From positions 637,915-701,914 of the forward strand of contig NZ_JAATJH010000002.1 in the NCBI RefSeq assembly GCF_011927835.1: a stretch of DNA of 64,000 bases. The letters run 5' to 3'. The DNA is from Neolewinella antarctica (GTDB lineage Bacteria; Bacteroidota; Bacteroidia; Chitinophagales; Saprospiraceae). This document shows positions 27,579 through 36,387 of this stretch, piece after piece; position 1 is the stretch's first letter, and every line of letters begins with the position of its first letter. The notes beneath the pieces are model-generated. The model made no database searches. It saw nothing but the letters and a program-made list of their open reading frames with translations, and had not been told where the DNA came from. The position numbers and the translations under genes are program-made.

Positions 27579-28639
27579 ATAAAAGATCTGGTATTCCAAT
27601 CGCCCTAATCTCCATTTTTCGGGAATCGCTAATTGGCGGAATCTCCGTACATAGCAGCAGTCTTTTTGACCGGTTAGTGGAAAATAAAGAGAACGTAGTA
27701 AAAGTGAATTATGCGGAAGTCTTTCAGCAACAAACGCTAGCTAAAAAGCTGCTCGCGGGCGTGAGTATGGGTGTTAGGTTACTGAAGTTGCGGTTCTCAG
27801 GAATCCGCATCTTTCATTTTCATGCCAGTAACCAAGCCTTAGTATTTTACCTATTTGCCCCCGTGCTTTATTTGATGGGCGGTAGGATCATTTTATCTAT
27901 CCACTCCGGTTATGGCTACGATAAATGGTTAGACGAGCACCCTGGTTATGACAACCTCAATCAGGTAGCTTTTCGCTGTTTGGATCGACTCATTTTCATG
28001 AACCCTGAGGAAAGTACGCGCATCCGACTGCGGTACCCATTTCTTAGGAAACGCGTTGCTACGGTCAATCCTTTTATCGCACCTGCGGCTTCCTCGCTAC
28101 CAAAAATGCAGAGCGTAGTGTGCGAAAAGAATAATTTTTGCATCGCGACCATTGGTGCTTGGGGAGCGAGATACAATGTTGAGGAAGCGGTGGAAGCTGC
28201 CGCTATACTATCCGAACGGATTGAAGAGTCCATAAGTGTAACGGTAATACAGTCTACATCCCTGTTAGAAACCAGCTACAAGCAGCGTGTTCTCGACCGG
28301 TTTGCTATTTTGTCTGACAGGTTGGATATTACGGTAGTAGAAGACTCCTCCGCCATCCTTGATTTACTAGCCCGCCACGACGTGTTCGTCCGGCCATCCA
28401 AAGGAGATTCTTACGGACTTTGCGTAGCCGAAGCGCTTCTGGTTGGTACACCGGCCATCGCGACCGATGTCTGTCGAAGGTGCGAAGGCACCCTGCTCTA
28501 CCGTCAGGGAGACACGGAAGCGTTAGTAGCGCACCTACGAACGGTATACGCTGCTTCGAGCCGGGTGCGCAAAAGTTTACTCGACCCGAGCCAGGACAGT
28601 TACGCTGGCTACCTGAAAGAATATCAAGCCTTAATTTGA
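27575..28639 (+). CDS. GT-B glycosyltransferase, family 4-like
   Basis: A 354-aa glycosyltransferase starting at GTG 27575 in the GTGA overlap with the sulfotransferase. The N-terminal glycine loop SLIGGISVHSSSLF is typical of GT4 acceptor domains. The donor domain has FVRPSKGDSYGLCVAEALLVGTPAIATDVCRRCEGTLLY. The Gly-Asp-Ser-Tyr-Gly...Glu arrangement is a variant of E-x7-E. It ends in TTGA, overlapping the next gene. Confidence 0.88.
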   Translation: MNKRSGIPIALISIFRESLIGGISVHSSSLFDRLVENKENVVKVNYAEVFQQQTLAKKLLAGVSMGVRLLKLRFSGIRIFHFHASNQALVFYLFAPVLYLMGGRIILSIHSGYGYDKWLDEHPGYDNLNQVAFRCLDRLIFMNPEESTRIRLRYPFLRKRVATVNPFIAPAASSLPKMQSVVCEKNNFCIATIGAWGARYNVEEAVEAAAILSERIEESISVTVIQSTSLLETSYKQRVLDRFAILSDRLDITVVEDSSAILDLLARHDVFVRPSKGDSYGLCVAEALLVGTPAIATDVCRRCEGTLLYRQGDTEALVAHLRTVYAASSRVRKSLLDPSQDSYAGYLKEYQALI

Positions 28640-29106
28640 AGATGGAAAGACCACCCGTTTTATTTTACCGGTTCAACCACCTCCTTCACCGGGGGGGAAT
28701 TCCCGTGCTCCCAAAAATATTTAACTGGCTGGGTCGCTTGATCTTTGCTTGTTACTTGCCGGCATCGGCGACCATTGGAAAACGATTTACGCTGGGTTAC
28801 TGGGGCCTGGGGGTTGTTATCCATACGGCTTCCGTAATCGGAGAGGACTGCCGAATCGCGCAAAATGTTACCATCGGTAGGAACTTCGGTGATCAACTCG
28901 TTCCGGTCATTGGAAACCGTGTATACATCGGGGCGGGTTCCGTGCTGTTTGGAGAAATTACGATTGGTGATAATGTAGTGATCGGTGCAAATTCAGTGGT
29001 CAACAAGAGTTGGCCGCATGACTCTATCATTGCGGGGAACCCCGCTAAGTTAATCGGTACTACCAAAGGTAAGAGTTATCTTGAAATGGATCGGGTAGTT
29101 AAGTAG
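28636..29106 (+). CDS. serine-acetyltransferase-like hexapeptide acyltransferase
   Basis: A compact left-handed beta-helix acyltransferase (156 aa from TTG 28636, or 154 from ATG 28642) of the CysE-like sugar acetyltransferase type found in polysaccharide loci. The N-terminal helix FYRFNHLLHRGGIPVLPKI is followed by WGLGVVIHTASVIGEDCRIAQNVTIG with the catalytic-type His. The C-terminus NKSWPHDSIIAGNPAKLIG closes the helix. The frame is open further upstream but only as an overlap with the glycosyltransferase. It is the last gene of this coupled operon. Confidence 0.88.
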   Translation: MKMERPPVLFYRFNHLLHRGGIPVLPKIFNWLGRLIFACYLPASATIGKRFTLGYWGLGVVIHTASVIGEDCRIAQNVTIGRNFGDQLVPVIGNRVYIGAGSVLFGEITIGDNVVIGANSVVNKSWPHDSIIAGNPAKLIGTTKGKSYLEMDRVVK

Positions 29107-29516
29107 TGAACCCGTACACGGAAATTTTTCTAATTGTAAGAAAAAGCGGAACACATAAGGCACAAAGTAGGACATAAGCACAAAGTGACGTGCGTGTCTT
29201 AATTTTACTAGCTTCTGCTTTGTGTTTTTTCTTCCTTTTGTGCTTTTTGTGTTAAGAGTAATCCCTAGTGCCCAGTAATTATACTAATTACGTAAGGTCA
29301 GTTCAGTGTTGACAATCTTCTCGCCGCAAAAATCGTCGAAAGATAAAACTACAAGTGGTTACGATAAATTCTTAGTTGAATTCAGTAGTTCTCTAACGTT
29401 TCATCTTCACCGAAATCTCCAGTCAAAAATTCTTCGTAAGTTTGGATATTAATGGAGAGGTCCCTTATTGCATTCCGTACTAACACTTTTCTAAGCAACA
29501 CACTGAACAACGAAAC
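29107..29516 (+). other. Intergenic gap with a long inverted repeat
   Basis: About 410 bp separate the island operon from the secreted repeat protein. The only structure seen is the imperfect inverted repeat at 29150-29253 (separate entry). No gene is visible. Confidence 0.5.
29150..29253. repeat. 36-bp imperfect inverted repeat
   Basis: The arm 29150-29185 (AACACATAAGGCACAAAG...) is matched by the reverse complement of 29218-29253 at 25 of 36 positions, with a 32-bp spacer. The units look like CACAAAG/CTTTGTG tracts that I recall from Bacteroidota spacers. The right arm is T-rich, so it could end transcription of the upstream operon. Confidence 0.6.
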
Positions 29517-32500
29517 ATGCGTAAAATTTACCTTATAAAAATTAGTTTGACCGTCTTACTGGCGTTCCTGATGCTCCCGGCGCTGTTTGCCGCCACCATA
29601 ACCGTTACTTCTTCCGGTGATTCCGGTGCCGGTACTTTCCGGCAAGCCGTCCTTGATGCGGTTAGTGGTGATGCTATCCGTTTTGCTGCTGCTACCGACG
29701 GGGTTGACATCGTATTAGTAACGGAGGTAACCATTGATAAGAACCTCTCAATAATAGGTAACGGGATGGCAAACACCGTCCTCAACGGTAACAAAGCAAC
29801 TCGACTGATCAACATCATCTCCGGCACAGTCCAACTCCGCGGCCTCACCCTCACGAGAGGACTGACCACCATGAGTGGTGGCGGACTTCAAAACCTGGGC
29901 GGAACGGTCACTCTGATCAGTGTGACGGTGTCCAGTTCCACTGCGTCCGGAGCCACGGCTACCCAGGGTGGTGGCGGCATTCACAATGCCGGTGCGATGC
30001 GGTTGACCAGAAGCATGATCACCACGAATACGGCAACCGGTGCGTCAGGATCCGGAGGCGGAATACTGAACAGCGCCGGCGGTAGCCTACGGATCAACTC
30101 CACGAGTATCGTCAACAACGAGGCCAACCGTGCTGGCGGAGGCATTGAGGATGCCTCGGGAACTGCCTTCACGACTTTTGTTGCTAGTTCCACCATCGAC
30201 GATAACGTGGTAAATACTTCTCCCGGAAACGGTGGCGGTGTTCACGTAGGTGGTAGCGGTAATTTTAATATTGGTGGTGGCACGGTTAGCGGTAACACAG
30301 CCGGTAGCGAGGGCGGTGGCTTGTGGAACAGCGGTGGAACCATGAGTATCGGTAAAGTTACCATCAACGGTAACGCTGCTAATGGAGCGATGAGTGATAA
30401 CGGTGGCGGCGGCATTTATAATGACGGCGGCATCATGTTCGTGCGCGCCGGTACGCGCGTTACTAACAATACGGCCACCGTGGGGGCTGGTTCCGGTGGT
30501 GGAATCTTTAATGCAGGGGGTGGAGATATGCAAGTCGTGAGCACTACCGTGACCGGAAATACCGCCAACCGCGCCGGAGGAGGTATCGAAGATGCTTCCG
30601 GCACGGCTTTCACGACCTTTGTCGCCAAATCAACTATTAATGATAACGTAGTGAATACTTCCCCCGGTAACGGCGGTGGCGTTCACGTAGGCAGCGGTGG
30701 TAACTTCTCTATTTCAGGAGGCACGGTAAGTGGTAATATAGCCGGGAGTGAAGGTGGTGGCCTGTGGAACAGCGGTGGAACCATGAGCATCAGCAGAGCA
30801 ACCATCGACGGTAACGCCGCTAACGGATTGAACGCGGACAACGGTGGCGGTGGCCTCTATAATGACGGTGGTACCATGTTTGTCAGAGGTGGTACCATCA
30901 TTACTAGTAACGAAGCAACAATGGGCGCCGGATCCGGCGGCGGTATTCTTAATGCTGAGGGGGGAAGTCTGCGGGTCGTGGGCACCACGGTAGCTGGCAA
31001 CACCGCCAATCGCGCCGGTGGTGGTATAGAAGATGCCTCCGGTACTGATTTTATGACGTTCGTCGCTAATTCCACGATCGATAATAACGTGGTAAATACT
31101 TCCCCCGGTAACGGCGGTGGTATCCACATCGGTTCCGACGGTAGCATCTCCATCGTGGGGGGGTCCGTAAGTGGCAACTCCGCCGGCGCCGAAGGTGGTG
31201 GCCTTTGGAATAACATCGGGACCATGAACATCCGGGGGGTGACCGTTGCCAACAACATTTCTACCGGGGCGGATGGCGACCAGGGCGGCGGCGGCCTTTT
31301 CAACAACGGTGGCACGATGAACGTAGCCTCCGCTACGATTGAGAATAATTCTGCTACCGGTGCCTCCGGTTCCGGTGGTGGTTTGTTGACCACCGATGGG
31401 GTAGTGACCGTCAGGCTGTCTACTTTTGCGGGTAATACGGCCAATCGTGCCGGCGGCGCCGTAGAGCAAATCGATGGTTCTTTCACCTCCTTTGTTACCG
31501 ATTACACGAACAACGTTGCCGGCCCCACGGGAACCGCAGCCCCCGGGAACGGCGGTGCTTTCCACGTAACCGGCAGGGATGGTATTGTAGATTTCACCCG
31601 CGGCAACATCACGGGTAACACCGCTGCGGGAACCGGCGGTGGCCTTTGGAACCAGTCGGGCGTGGAAATGACCGTTACCGAAGTTTCCATTGCGGATAAT
31701 AGCGCGGCCGGCAACGGTGGTGGCGGCATTTGGAACAATGGCGGTTCACTAGATATCGAGCGTTCGCTGATCGCTGACAACAGGGTAACGACGCAAGGAG
31801 GCGGAGTCTATAACACTAGGAATGGATTTATCTTTATCGTCGCCAGTACGTTTACCGGTAACAGCGCCGCTGGCGTTTTCGATGGTAGCGGAAGAGGAGC
31901 AATCATCATGCTCGGTAGTACCGTCGCCTTGAATGAAGTAGGATTGAATACGGGTCCCGGACCTTCCGGACGCACCAACTCCCAGATTGATTACGAAGGC
32001 TGCATCATTGGGCTTAACGGCATGAATATTGCGCCCGGAGCTACCCTGATTGATGCTGGTGAAAACCTCGTGGGCAACACAAATACCGGTCTCCAGCCCC
32101 TCGCTGACAACGGTGGCCCGACCATGACCCACGCTATTGACTGTACTAGCGATGCCATAAATCTTTATACCCAGGGTTCTCGCCGGGACCAGCGTGGTAA
32201 AACCGCTTTCGGTGGCGTACGGGATGCCGGAGCGTTTGAATTACGGGAATCTTGTCCTACGGTAGCTCCTCTCGCGGAGGCAGACGAAGCAGATGATCTA
32301 GGAGAAAGCAACAAAGAAGTCATCTCCGTCTACCCCAACCCAGCCCCCGGCGACCAGATCAACGTGATCCTCCCGGCTTCTTTCGAAGGCACGACAATCC
32401 TACGCCTGGTTGATAACACGGGCCGTGCGTTCTCCGTCCGCGAGGTAACCGCACCGGGTACCTCCGTTGCCGTTCGCACCGGTGGCTTACCCGCTGGTGC

Positions 32501-32564
32501 TTACACATTGCAGGCGCTAAACGGCCGGCAGACCCAGTCCACACGGGTCGTTGTCACTCGGTAA
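29517..32564 (+). CDS. secreted beta-helix repeat protein with type IX secretion sorting domain
   Basis: A 1015-aa surface or secreted protein. A signal peptide covers about residues 1-25 (KIYLIKISLTVLLAFLMLPALFAA). The body is made of Gly-rich units such as GGGLWNSGG, GGGIYNDGG and NTANRAGGGIEDASG, of the parallel beta-helix / polymorphic outer-membrane protein repeat type. Blocks of about 147 aa recur in tandem: the NRAGG motif starts at 30126, 30567, 31008 and 31443. The C-terminus VISVYPNPAPGDQINV to TRVVVTR is a type A sorting domain recognised by the T9SS. It is flanked by a terminator and a promoter, so it forms its own unit. An adhesin or polymer-binding role is possible; no catalytic site is evident. 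Confidence 0.9.
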   Translation: MRKIYLIKISLTVLLAFLMLPALFAATITVTSSGDSGAGTFRQAVLDAVSGDAIRFAAATDGVDIVLVTEVTIDKNLSIIGNGMANTVLNGNKATRLINIISGTVQLRGLTLTRGLTTMSGGGLQNLGGTVTLISVTVSSSTASGATATQGGGGIHNAGAMRLTRSMITTNTATGASGSGGGILNSAGGSLRINSTSIVNNEANRAGGGIEDASGTAFTTFVASSTIDDNVVNTSPGNGGGVHVGGSGNFNIGGGTVSGNTAGSEGGGLWNSGGTMSIGKVTINGNAANGAMSDNGGGGIYNDGGIMFVRAGTRVTNNTATVGAGSGGGIFNAGGGDMQVVSTTVTGNTANRAGGGIEDASGTAFTTFVAKSTINDNVVNTSPGNGGGVHVGSGGNFSISGGTVSGNIAGSEGGGLWNSGGTMSISRATIDGNAANGLNADNGGGGLYNDGGTMFVRGGTIITSNEATMGAGSGGGILNAEGGSLRVVGTTVAGNTANRAGGGIEDASGTDFMTFVANSTIDNNVVNTSPGNGGGIHIGSDGSISIVGGSVSGNSAGAEGGGLWNNIGTMNIRGVTVANNISTGADGDQGGGGLFNNGGTMNVASATIENNSATGASGSGGGLLTTDGVVTVRLSTFAGNTANRAGGAVEQIDGSFTSFVTDYTNNVAGPTGTAAPGNGGAFHVTGRDGIVDFTRGNITGNTAAGTGGGLWNQSGVEMTVTEVSIADNSAAGNGGGGIWNNGGSLDIERSLIADNRVTTQGGGVYNTRNGFIFIVASTFTGNSAAGVFDGSGRGAIIMLGSTVALNEVGLNTGPGPSGRTNSQIDYEGCIIGLNGMNIAPGATLIDAGENLVGNTNTGLQPLADNGGPTMTHAIDCTSDAINLYTQGSRRDQRGKTAFGGVRDAGAFELRESCPTVAPLAEADEADDLGESNKEVISVYPNPAPGDQINVILPASFEGTTILRLVDNTGRAFSVREVTAPGTSVAVRTGGLPAGAYTLQALNGRQTQSTRVVVTR
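30123..31874 (+). repeat. tandem repeats of about 441 bp inside the beta-helix gene
   Basis: Codon-level units spaced 441, 441 and 435 bp, measured at the Ala-Asn-Arg-Ala-Gly-Gly motif. The first three units are highly similar (NVVNTSPGNGGG in each) and the fourth is more diverged. Such repeats can expand or contract by recombination. Confidence 0.85.
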
Positions 32565-32594
32565 ACATCAAATGCGAGACTAGCTACACCTCAG

Positions 32595-32636
32595 TCGCCT
32601 CCTCCACCACGCCGGTAGGGGAGGCGATTTTTGTTT
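32595..32636 (+). terminator. intrinsic terminator after the beta-helix gene
   Basis: An 8-bp stem (TCGCCTCC at 32595-32602, GGAGGCGA at 32620-32627) is followed at once by TTTTTGTTT. It lies 30 bp after the stop codon. Confidence 0.85.
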
Positions 32637-32676
32637 AAAGTGAGGTTAAGATGATTCTCAATGGTGATTGACGGGC

Positions 32677-32701
32677 TAACTTTGCGCGCCAATTAACTTT
32701 G
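32677..32701 (+). promoter_or_regulatory. two -7 promoter elements TAACTTTG
   Basis: TAACTTTG occurs at 32677-32684 and again at 32694-32701, both matching TAnnTTTG. The next start codon is ATG 32720. The second element shares its last G with a copy of the GC-rich 18-mer. Which of the two is used cannot be told from sequence. Confidence 0.55.
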
Positions 32702-32718
32702 CACCCGCGACCGCGCCC
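32701..32718 (+). repeat. GC-rich 18-mer, GCACCCGCGACCGCGCCC
   Basis: A perfect copy of GCACCCGCG-N-CCGCGCCC with centre A, in the leader between the promoter element and ATG 32720. Confidence 0.85.
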
Positions 32719-32719
32719 T

Positions 32720-34621
32720 ATGCTCCTGAAATCCCTTCCCGCTATTCTCCGTCAGATGGGGCCCCGCTACGTTGCTTTTCGCAGCTGGCACGAAATTCGG
32801 AAGCGTAGTGGTGCTCTCCGCCGGGCGTTCCCCGAAAACCCGGCACCCGCGCCCGCGCCCTCCCTGGAAACGTGGCGGAAAGTGAAACCTAATTTTGTGG
32901 TGGGGGCACGCGGTTCAATTCAGGTGACTCGCCGGCCGGACGATCGTTTGCGGGAGTGGCACCAACGCTTCACCACCGGCGAATTTCAGTATTTTAATTT
33001 CGAGTGGAAGACGATCGGCCGCGACTACGACTGGCTGACCAACCCAACCACCGGCCACACTTACGGCCTCGATCACTGGACGGAAATTCCCGATCTGGAC
33101 CCCGCGCTCGGCGACGTGAAGTACGTCTGGGAAAAATCTCGTTTTAGCTACCTGCTGTCGCTGATTCGCTACGACTACCACTTCGAGGCAGACCAAAGCG
33201 AACTGGTTTTTGCGGAAATCGATAGCTGGCTGGACGCCAATCCACTCAACCTCGGCCCTAATTACCTGTGTAGTCAGGAGATCAGCCTGCGCCTACTCAA
33301 CTGGCTCTTCGCCCTCTACTACTATCAGGATAGTGCGGCGCTGACGCAGGTGCGGTGGGAGCGACTGACGCAAAGTATCTACGGCCAGCTACTGCACGTG
33401 CGCGCCAACATTCACTTTAGCCGGATCGCCGTGCGGAACAACCACGCCATCACCGAAACCCTGATGCTGTACGTAGGTGGGCTACTATTCCCCTCCTTCC
33501 CGGGCGCGGCGGAGTGGAAACACCGCGGTAAAGCCTGGTTCGAAGAAGAGATTGCTTACCAGGTTTACGACGACGGTACTTTCATCCAACATTCCCACAA
33601 TTACCACCGGGTGCTGGTGCAGTTACTGAGTTACGCTACCGCCATCAGCGGGGCTAACGGCGAGCGGTTTTCCGATAAGGTTCATGACCGGGCGAGCCTG
33701 ACCTTGAACTACTTGTATCAGTGCACCCAGCCAGAGAATGGTGAATTACCTAACTACGGCTCTAACGACGGCGCATTATTTTTTCCCCTCGCCGACCAGG
33801 GCTACCGCGACTATCGGCCGCAGTTGAACGGATTATCGCAATTGCTCCACGGCACGATGCCTTTTCCCGAAGCGGGAACGGAAGAGGCCGCCTGGTTGAG
33901 CGTCGTTTCGAAAGGAGTTTCAGCGACGGGTGCGGACAAAGCCCTCTCTCAGCAAAAGACTAACCGCTTTCCTAACGGGGGCATTTACACGTTTCGCGAC
34001 GGCAACACTTTTACGTCCCTCCACTGCCAAACGTACCACGATCGGCCGGCCCACGCCGATAACCTGCACCTCGATTTATGGACAGACGGTGTCAATCTGT
34101 TACGCGACGGCGGCACCTACCGGTACAACACCGATCCGGACAAGCTGAAATTTTTTATGGGCTCGGCCAGCCACAACACCGTGATGCTCGGTGACCACGA
34201 TCAAATGCTCAAGGGGAGTCGCTTTATCTGGTTCAACTGGACGACCGCCCTCACCGCGAGCCTGCTGGAAGAAGATGGTGCCTACCACTTCACGGGGCGC
34301 ATTGCGGCCTTTAAAGAGTTAGGTGGTGTTTGGCATAACCGGACCGTCGTAAAATATGAGGGAGCATCCGTCTGGGTCGTGGAAGACGAAATCGAACGAC
34401 CAACGGACCTTCCAATGATTCAGCACTGGAATTTGCACCCCGACTGGGCTCGCTACCTGACCATCACGGCCACCGACCGCAGCGGTGACCCGCTGCAAGG
34501 TGAGTTATCGACGGCGCACTTTTCCGGTCACTACGGTGAGCTTACGGAAGCTCCGCTGCTTACCTTTGCGACTTCCGGAACTTTTGTCCGTACCACTATT
34601 GCACTTCTGCCACTCTCCTGA
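32720..34621 (+). CDS. heparinase II/III-like (alginate-lyase-fold) protein
   Basis: A 633-aa protein of the heparinase II/III superfamily. The N-terminal alpha/alpha toroid shows NFEWKTIGRDYDWLTNP, the central helix YLCSQEISLRLLNWLFAL, and NNHAITETLMLYVGGLLFPSF with the Asn-His pair of the active site. The C-terminal beta-sandwich contains HADNLHLDLWTDGVNLLRDGGTYRYN and ASHNTVMLGDHDQM. Homologues occur in many polysaccharide gene clusters, where a lyase or remodelling role is assumed. I see no signal peptide, so location is unclear. ATG 32720 is preferred over TTG 32699, which would translate the repeat. A second repeat copy encodes PAPAPAP near residue 44. Confidence 0.85.
   Translation: MLLKSLPAILRQMGPRYVAFRSWHEIRKRSGALRRAFPENPAPAPAPSLETWRKVKPNFVVGARGSIQVTRRPDDRLREWHQRFTTGEFQYFNFEWKTIGRDYDWLTNPTTGHTYGLDHWTEIPDLDPALGDVKYVWEKSRFSYLLSLIRYDYHFEADQSELVFAEIDSWLDANPLNLGPNYLCSQEISLRLLNWLFALYYYQDSAALTQVRWERLTQSIYGQLLHVRANIHFSRIAVRNNHAITETLMLYVGGLLFPSFPGAAEWKHRGKAWFEEEIAYQVYDDGTFIQHSHNYHRVLVQLLSYATAISGANGERFSDKVHDRASLTLNYLYQCTQPENGELPNYGSNDGALFFPLADQGYRDYRPQLNGLSQLLHGTMPFPEAGTEEAAWLSVVSKGVSATGADKALSQQKTNRFPNGGIYTFRDGNTFTSLHCQTYHDRPAHADNLHLDLWTDGVNLLRDGGTYRYNTDPDKLKFFMGSASHNTVMLGDHDQMLKGSRFIWFNWTTALTASLLEEDGAYHFTGRIAAFKELGGVWHNRTVVKYEGASVWVVEDEIERPTDLPMIQHWNLHPDWARYLTITATDRSGDPLQGELSTAHFSGHYGELTEAPLLTFATSGTFVRTTIALLPLS
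32843..32860 (+). repeat. GC-rich 18-mer within coding sequence
   Basis: Perfect copy with centre C inside the heparinase-like gene, read as Pro-Ala repeats. Confidence 0.8.
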
Positions 34622-34623
34622 AC

Positions 34624-35871
34624 ATGAATATTCTTCTCATCCACCAGTATTTTCTCGAAAAAGACGACGGCGGCGGCAGTCGTATGAACGAGATGACCCG
34701 GGTCTGGGAGGAGAAGGGCCACACCACAACCGTGCTGGCGGGCATGGTACACTACGCCACCGGAGTGAAGCGGGATCGGTACAAAGGTAAATTCACGGTA
34801 ATTGACCCGCACGGACCGGGGACAACGGTAATACGTAGCCACGTTTCCGAAGCTTACAACGTAAATTTTCTGGGGCGGCTCTGGGCTTACTTCTCCTTTG
34901 TCTTTTCCAGCATTTATGCGGGCCTGTTCAAAACCGAAGGAAAGTTTGACGTCATTCTAGTAACCTCACCACCGCTGTTCGTTGGCATTACGGCCTACTT
35001 ACTAAGCCGTTTGAAGGGCATTCCGTTTGTTTTTGAAGTGCGGGACCTCTGGCCGGAGTCGGCCATCGATACGGGCGTTCTCCAGAACAAACTTATCATC
35101 AACCTCGCGTTCTGGTTTGAGAATTTTGTTTACCGAAATGCCACGCTCATCAACGTGCTGACGCCTGCCTTTCGCGATAAACTCATTAACGAGAAAGGGG
35201 TAGCCCCCGAAAAGGTCGTCTTTATTCCCAACGCGGCCGATTTTACCTTGAGCGACCCGTTGCTAGCCACTTTCGACCGGGATGCGTTCCGCCAGCGCCA
35301 CGGCTGGGCGGACAAAACCGTCGCAACTTACGTTGGTGCGCATGGTGTGGCTAATCACCTGATTCAGGTCGTCGAAGCCGCTGAGTTACTGAGTGACCGA
35401 CCCGACATTCACTTCGTACTAATTGGTGGTGGGATGCGTAAGGAAGACCTGAAGGCCGCCGTGACCGGGCGGGGGCTGACCAACGTCGAGTTCGTGGATT
35501 CCGTTCCTAAGAGTGTGGTCTTTGAGTACATTTTAGCATCCGATTACGGAATGTCCGTCCTAAAAAAGGTGGATACATTCAAGACCATTTATAGTAACAA
35601 GACTTTCGACTACATGGCTACCAAACGTCCCGTTTTACTGGCCATTGACGGCGTCAGCCGCGAACTGGTGGAAACGGCGGATTGTGGGTTTTACATCGAG
35701 CCGGAAGACCCAGTGGACTTCGCGCGCGTTCTGCGCCACGCCGCCGACCTTTCCCCGGAAGAACACGCGCGCCTGGGAGAAAATGGCTACCGCTACGCTA
35801 AGGCTCATTTTGACCGGGACGTTCTGGCCGAGCGCTACCTTGGGCATCTGAGACGTGCTGCTGCGTTATGA
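34624..35871 (+). CDS. WbuB-like GT4 glycosyltransferase
   Basis: A 415-aa GT4 enzyme beginning 2 bp after the heparinase-like gene. Typical WbuB-family features are present: the opening ILLIHQYFLEKDDGGGSR, the acceptor-domain FDVILVTSPPLFVGITAYLLSRLKGIPFVFEVRDLWPES, the donor-domain VGAHGVANHL, and SNKTFDYMATKRPVLLAIDG where the nucleotide sugar is bound. WbuB itself transfers N-acetyl-fucosamine in E. coli O26; the sugar here is unknown. Confidence 0.92.
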   Translation: MNILLIHQYFLEKDDGGGSRMNEMTRVWEEKGHTTTVLAGMVHYATGVKRDRYKGKFTVIDPHGPGTTVIRSHVSEAYNVNFLGRLWAYFSFVFSSIYAGLFKTEGKFDVILVTSPPLFVGITAYLLSRLKGIPFVFEVRDLWPESAIDTGVLQNKLIINLAFWFENFVYRNATLINVLTPAFRDKLINEKGVAPEKVVFIPNAADFTLSDPLLATFDRDAFRQRHGWADKTVATYVGAHGVANHLIQVVEAAELLSDRPDIHFVLIGGGMRKEDLKAAVTGRGLTNVEFVDSVPKSVVFEYILASDYGMSVLKKVDTFKTIYSNKTFDYMATKRPVLLAIDGVSRELVETADCGFYIEPEDPVDFARVLRHAADLSPEEHARLGENGYRYAKAHFDRDVLAERYLGHLRRAAAL

Positions 35872-35991
35872 TTTAGTCATCGATAGCCGCTTACTTGGTC
35901 ACCGATATTCTAGCCAGGTTAACCTTTTAACGATCACCACTAAGTAGTGAAGGAGTGGAGTTCATAAATTAAATGGGCTAACTTCGCGCAC

Positions 35992-35999
35992 TATATTTG
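35992..35999 (+). promoter_or_regulatory. -7 promoter element TATATTTG
   Basis: Matches TAnnTTTG and lies 42 bp before the ATG of the acyl carrier protein. The preceding GGGCTAACTTCG resembles the element before 32720 and may be a second box. Confidence 0.5.
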
Positions 36000-36041
36000 G
36001 GCGCACTAGCCGAATTTTAAACCTAAAAAAAACGCCGAAAC

Positions 36042-36293
36042 ATGTCAGTACAGATGGACAAATTTATCGAAAACTTGCGGGAACAGTACGAAATGCTTGA
36101 GGACCAAGTGGTCATTGATGCTGCTACGAAATTTAAAGAGCTCGAAGACTGGGACAGCCTCGTTGCCCTCTCCGTCATCGCCATGGCGGATGAAGAATAC
36201 CGCGTAAAAATTTCCGGTGACGATATCCGCTCGGTCACTACCGTGCGGGAGCTTCACGACCTCGTTCGGGAACGAATTGGTGTGAATCATTAA
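36042..36293 (+). CDS. acyl carrier protein
   Basis: An 83-aa ACP. The 4'-phosphopantetheine serine is Ser39 in WDSLVALSV, with the conserved DSL. The protein is acidic and helical as expected. It is the first gene of a short acyl-synthesis set followed by a ketoreductase, KAS III and an acyltransferase. That makes it a dedicated carrier rather than the housekeeping AcpP. It probably carries the acyl group later moved to an amino sugar. Confidence 0.93.
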   Translation: MSVQMDKFIENLREQYEMLEDQVVIDAATKFKELEDWDSLVALSVIAMADEEYRVKISGDDIRSVTTVRELHDLVRERIGVNH

Positions 36294-36387
36294 CGCGAAT
36301 CGTTCGTGCTCTTTTAAAAAAGCCAATTTAGTTTGTTCCGTACGGGCATCCAAATCCCTTCCCTCACCGAAATTAGTACTGGCGCGT

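Noticed and set aside
30714-31565. A 283-codon minus-strand frame opposite the beta-helix gene
   Set aside because: It is a by-product of the Gly/Thr-rich repeats on the plus strand and has no family features; the plus-strand protein has a signal peptide and a sorting domain.
32699-32719. TTG start for the heparinase-like gene
   Set aside because: It would translate the 18-mer repeat as a HPRPRP leader; ATG 32720 directly after the repeat gives a cleaner N-terminus.
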